64,000 bases of DNA. Source: Bradyrhizobium sp. Its GTDB lineage: Bacteria > Pseudomonadota > Alphaproteobacteria > Rhizobiales > Xanthobacteraceae. Under the pieces are notes generated by a model. That model had not been told where the DNA came from. It worked only from the letters and a program-made list of their open reading frames with translations, and searched no databases. Position numbers and translations under genes: made by a program. Positions 63,210 to 64,000 of the stretch are shown in pieces. Where the stretch lies: assembly GCF_016213215.1 (NCBI RefSeq), contig NZ_JACRAW010000056.1, positions 1-64,000 of the forward strand. Direction: 5' to 3'. Each line of letters opens with the position of its first letter. The stretch's first letter is position 1.

Positions 63210-64000
63210 TCACCGCAGCGGCTTTTTCAGCAGCGAGAAGCGGTCGGGATCGAGCCCCAGCGAGGGCTGAAGCATCGGTGCTTCCACGCTCATGGTGCGC
63301 GCGCCGGGGCGCTCGTTGTAGGCCGGATCGTTCGGCACCTCGCGATGCGAGGTGGCGCCGCGCCAGCGCTCGAGCACGGCGCTGACGAAATGCAGGTCCT
63401 GGCCGGCGGTGATGGAGGGCGCGGTCCGGATGGTTGCCTCGCTGCGCGGCAGCTGGTGGGGCGGAACCTCCTTGAAACGCAGGCGGGTCGGCAAGGCGAC
63501 GCCTTCCCCGAACGCCAGCACCTCGCGGGTGCCGAGCGAGGGCACGAAGGAGAGCAGGTTGGCCGCGGCGTCCGACACCGCCGCGCGCAGCAACGCCTGG
63601 TCGCGGTCGTTGGCAAGGCGCATGGTGAACAGCGTGTTGCACTGGGAGATGATGGTGGCGTCGAGCTCGGCCGGGCGCTGGGTCACGAGGCCGAGATAGA
63701 CGCCGTATTTGCGGCCTTCCTTGGCGATGCGCGATACCGCCTTGCGGGTCGGTCCGAAGCCGATGTTGCGGTCGGCCGAGGCATAGCGGTGCGCTTCCTC
63801 GCAGACGAACAGGAGCGGCGAGACCCCGTCGCTCCACAGCCCGAAATCGAAGGCCATGCGGCACAGCACCGAGACGACGGAATCGATCACCTCGGCGGGA
63901 AAGCCGGCGAGCTGCATCACCGTCATCGGTTTGCCGTTGGCCGGCAGCCGGAACAGGTGGCTGATGACCTCGGCCATGGTGTCGCCGCCGACATTGGCGT
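63210..64000 (-). CDS. HerA/DUF87-type ATPase, C-terminal part (cut by the window edge)
   Basis: The frame runs off the right edge of the window; the visible portion is over 255 residues. It shows the Walker B of HerA-like ATPases in LLFVCEEAHRYASADRN, an arginine-finger region in RIAKEGRKYGVYLGLVTQRPAEL, and SQCNTLFTMRLANDRDQALLRAAV. Walker A would lie in the missing N-terminal part. HerA relatives act as hexameric DNA translocases in repair, conjugation or defence systems; the partner NurA-like nuclease cannot be seen. The last 60 residues are proline- and arginine-rich, with no known motif. The gene ends near the second repeat block. Confidence 0.85.
   Translation of the reverse strand, partial: ANVGGDTMAEVISHLFRLPANGKPMTVMQLAGFPAEVIDSVVSVLCRMAFDFGLWSDGVSPLLFVCEEAHRYASADRNIGFGPTRKAVSRIAKEGRKYGVYLGLVTQRPAELDATIISQCNTLFTMRLANDRDQALLRAAVSDAAANLLSFVPSLGTREVLAFGEGVALPTRLRFKEVPPHQLPRSEATIRTAPSITAGQDLHFVSAVLERWRGATSHREVPNDPAYNERPGARTMSVEAPMLQPSLGLDPDRFSLLKKPLR

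Overview
The window reads as a chromosomal segment of an alphaproteobacterium of the Bradyrhizobium group (Nitrobacteraceae, Hyphomicrobiales). The evidence is high-GC coding with GTG and TTG starts, a very-long-chain fatty acid cluster for lipid A (acpXL, fabZ, two fabF-like genes, lpxXL), a DUF2865 protein typical of the order, a class II DAHP synthase, and several families of intergenic palindromic repeats of the kind I associate with Bradyrhizobium and Rhodopseudomonas. No rRNA, tRNA, CRISPR array or complete insertion sequence was found. The genus is inferred from gene content, not from a marker gene.

Layout. 0-5.3 kb: a four-domain rhodanese protein divergent from an HxlR regulator with a perfect operator palindrome between them, then an extra fabF, dusA, a palindromic repeat and a MAPEG protein. 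5.3-7.5 kb: a more A/T-rich insert with an unknown membrane protein and a frameshifted EamA transporter. 7.6-14.3 kb: an aspartic protease, DUF1289, a histidine kinase, NhaD antiporter, a beta-hydroxyacid dehydrogenase, a VOC protein and the Mrp Fe-S carrier. 14.5-19.2 kb: a TRAP transporter with two tandem binding proteins facing dctM and dctQ across a bidirectional terminator. 19.3-25.4 kb: moaA, a lipoprotein, gph, rpiA, DUF2059, gor and a cysteine-cluster protein. 25.5-26.4 kb: a block of three repeat families. 26.4-31.0 kb: an alpha/beta hydrolase, then DAHP synthase, dgkA and nadE, tightly packed behind a terminator-like hairpin. 31.0-32.1 kb: a sparse gap with a FixK/FNR box and two possible miniproteins. 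32.1-40.8 kb: DUF2865, cysS, a 37-residue membrane miniprotein, a GNAT enzyme, cimA, a VOC protein, a LOG-type enzyme and an Atm1-type ABC exporter. 40.9-45.6 kb: psd and pssA (phosphatidylethanolamine synthesis), an RraA-like protein, TerC behind a hairpin leader, and an SDR. 45.8-54.3 kb: motA and motB, two tandem kup genes, a rhodanese, an aminotransferase and a polyamine-type binding protein. 54.4-58.7 kb: the VLCFA lipid A cluster. 58.8-60.5 kb: a membrane protein, MgtC and an AhpD-like protein. 60.6-63.1 kb: an A/T-richer accessory patch with a P63C-domain gene behind a nested palindromic operator, a small exported protein and a second copy of the repeat block. The right edge cuts a HerA/DUF87-type ATPase.

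Most genes are housekeeping: envelope lipids, cofactors, amino acid precursors, ion transport and redox defence. The most unusual signals are non-coding. A repeat of about 580 bp occurs twice; its predicted stems are conserved while the loops differ, and both copies are followed by the same two smaller repeat families in the same order. Other leads are the palindromic control region of the P63C gene, the FixK-boxed mini-transcript, and hairpin leaders ahead of DAHP synthase and terC.
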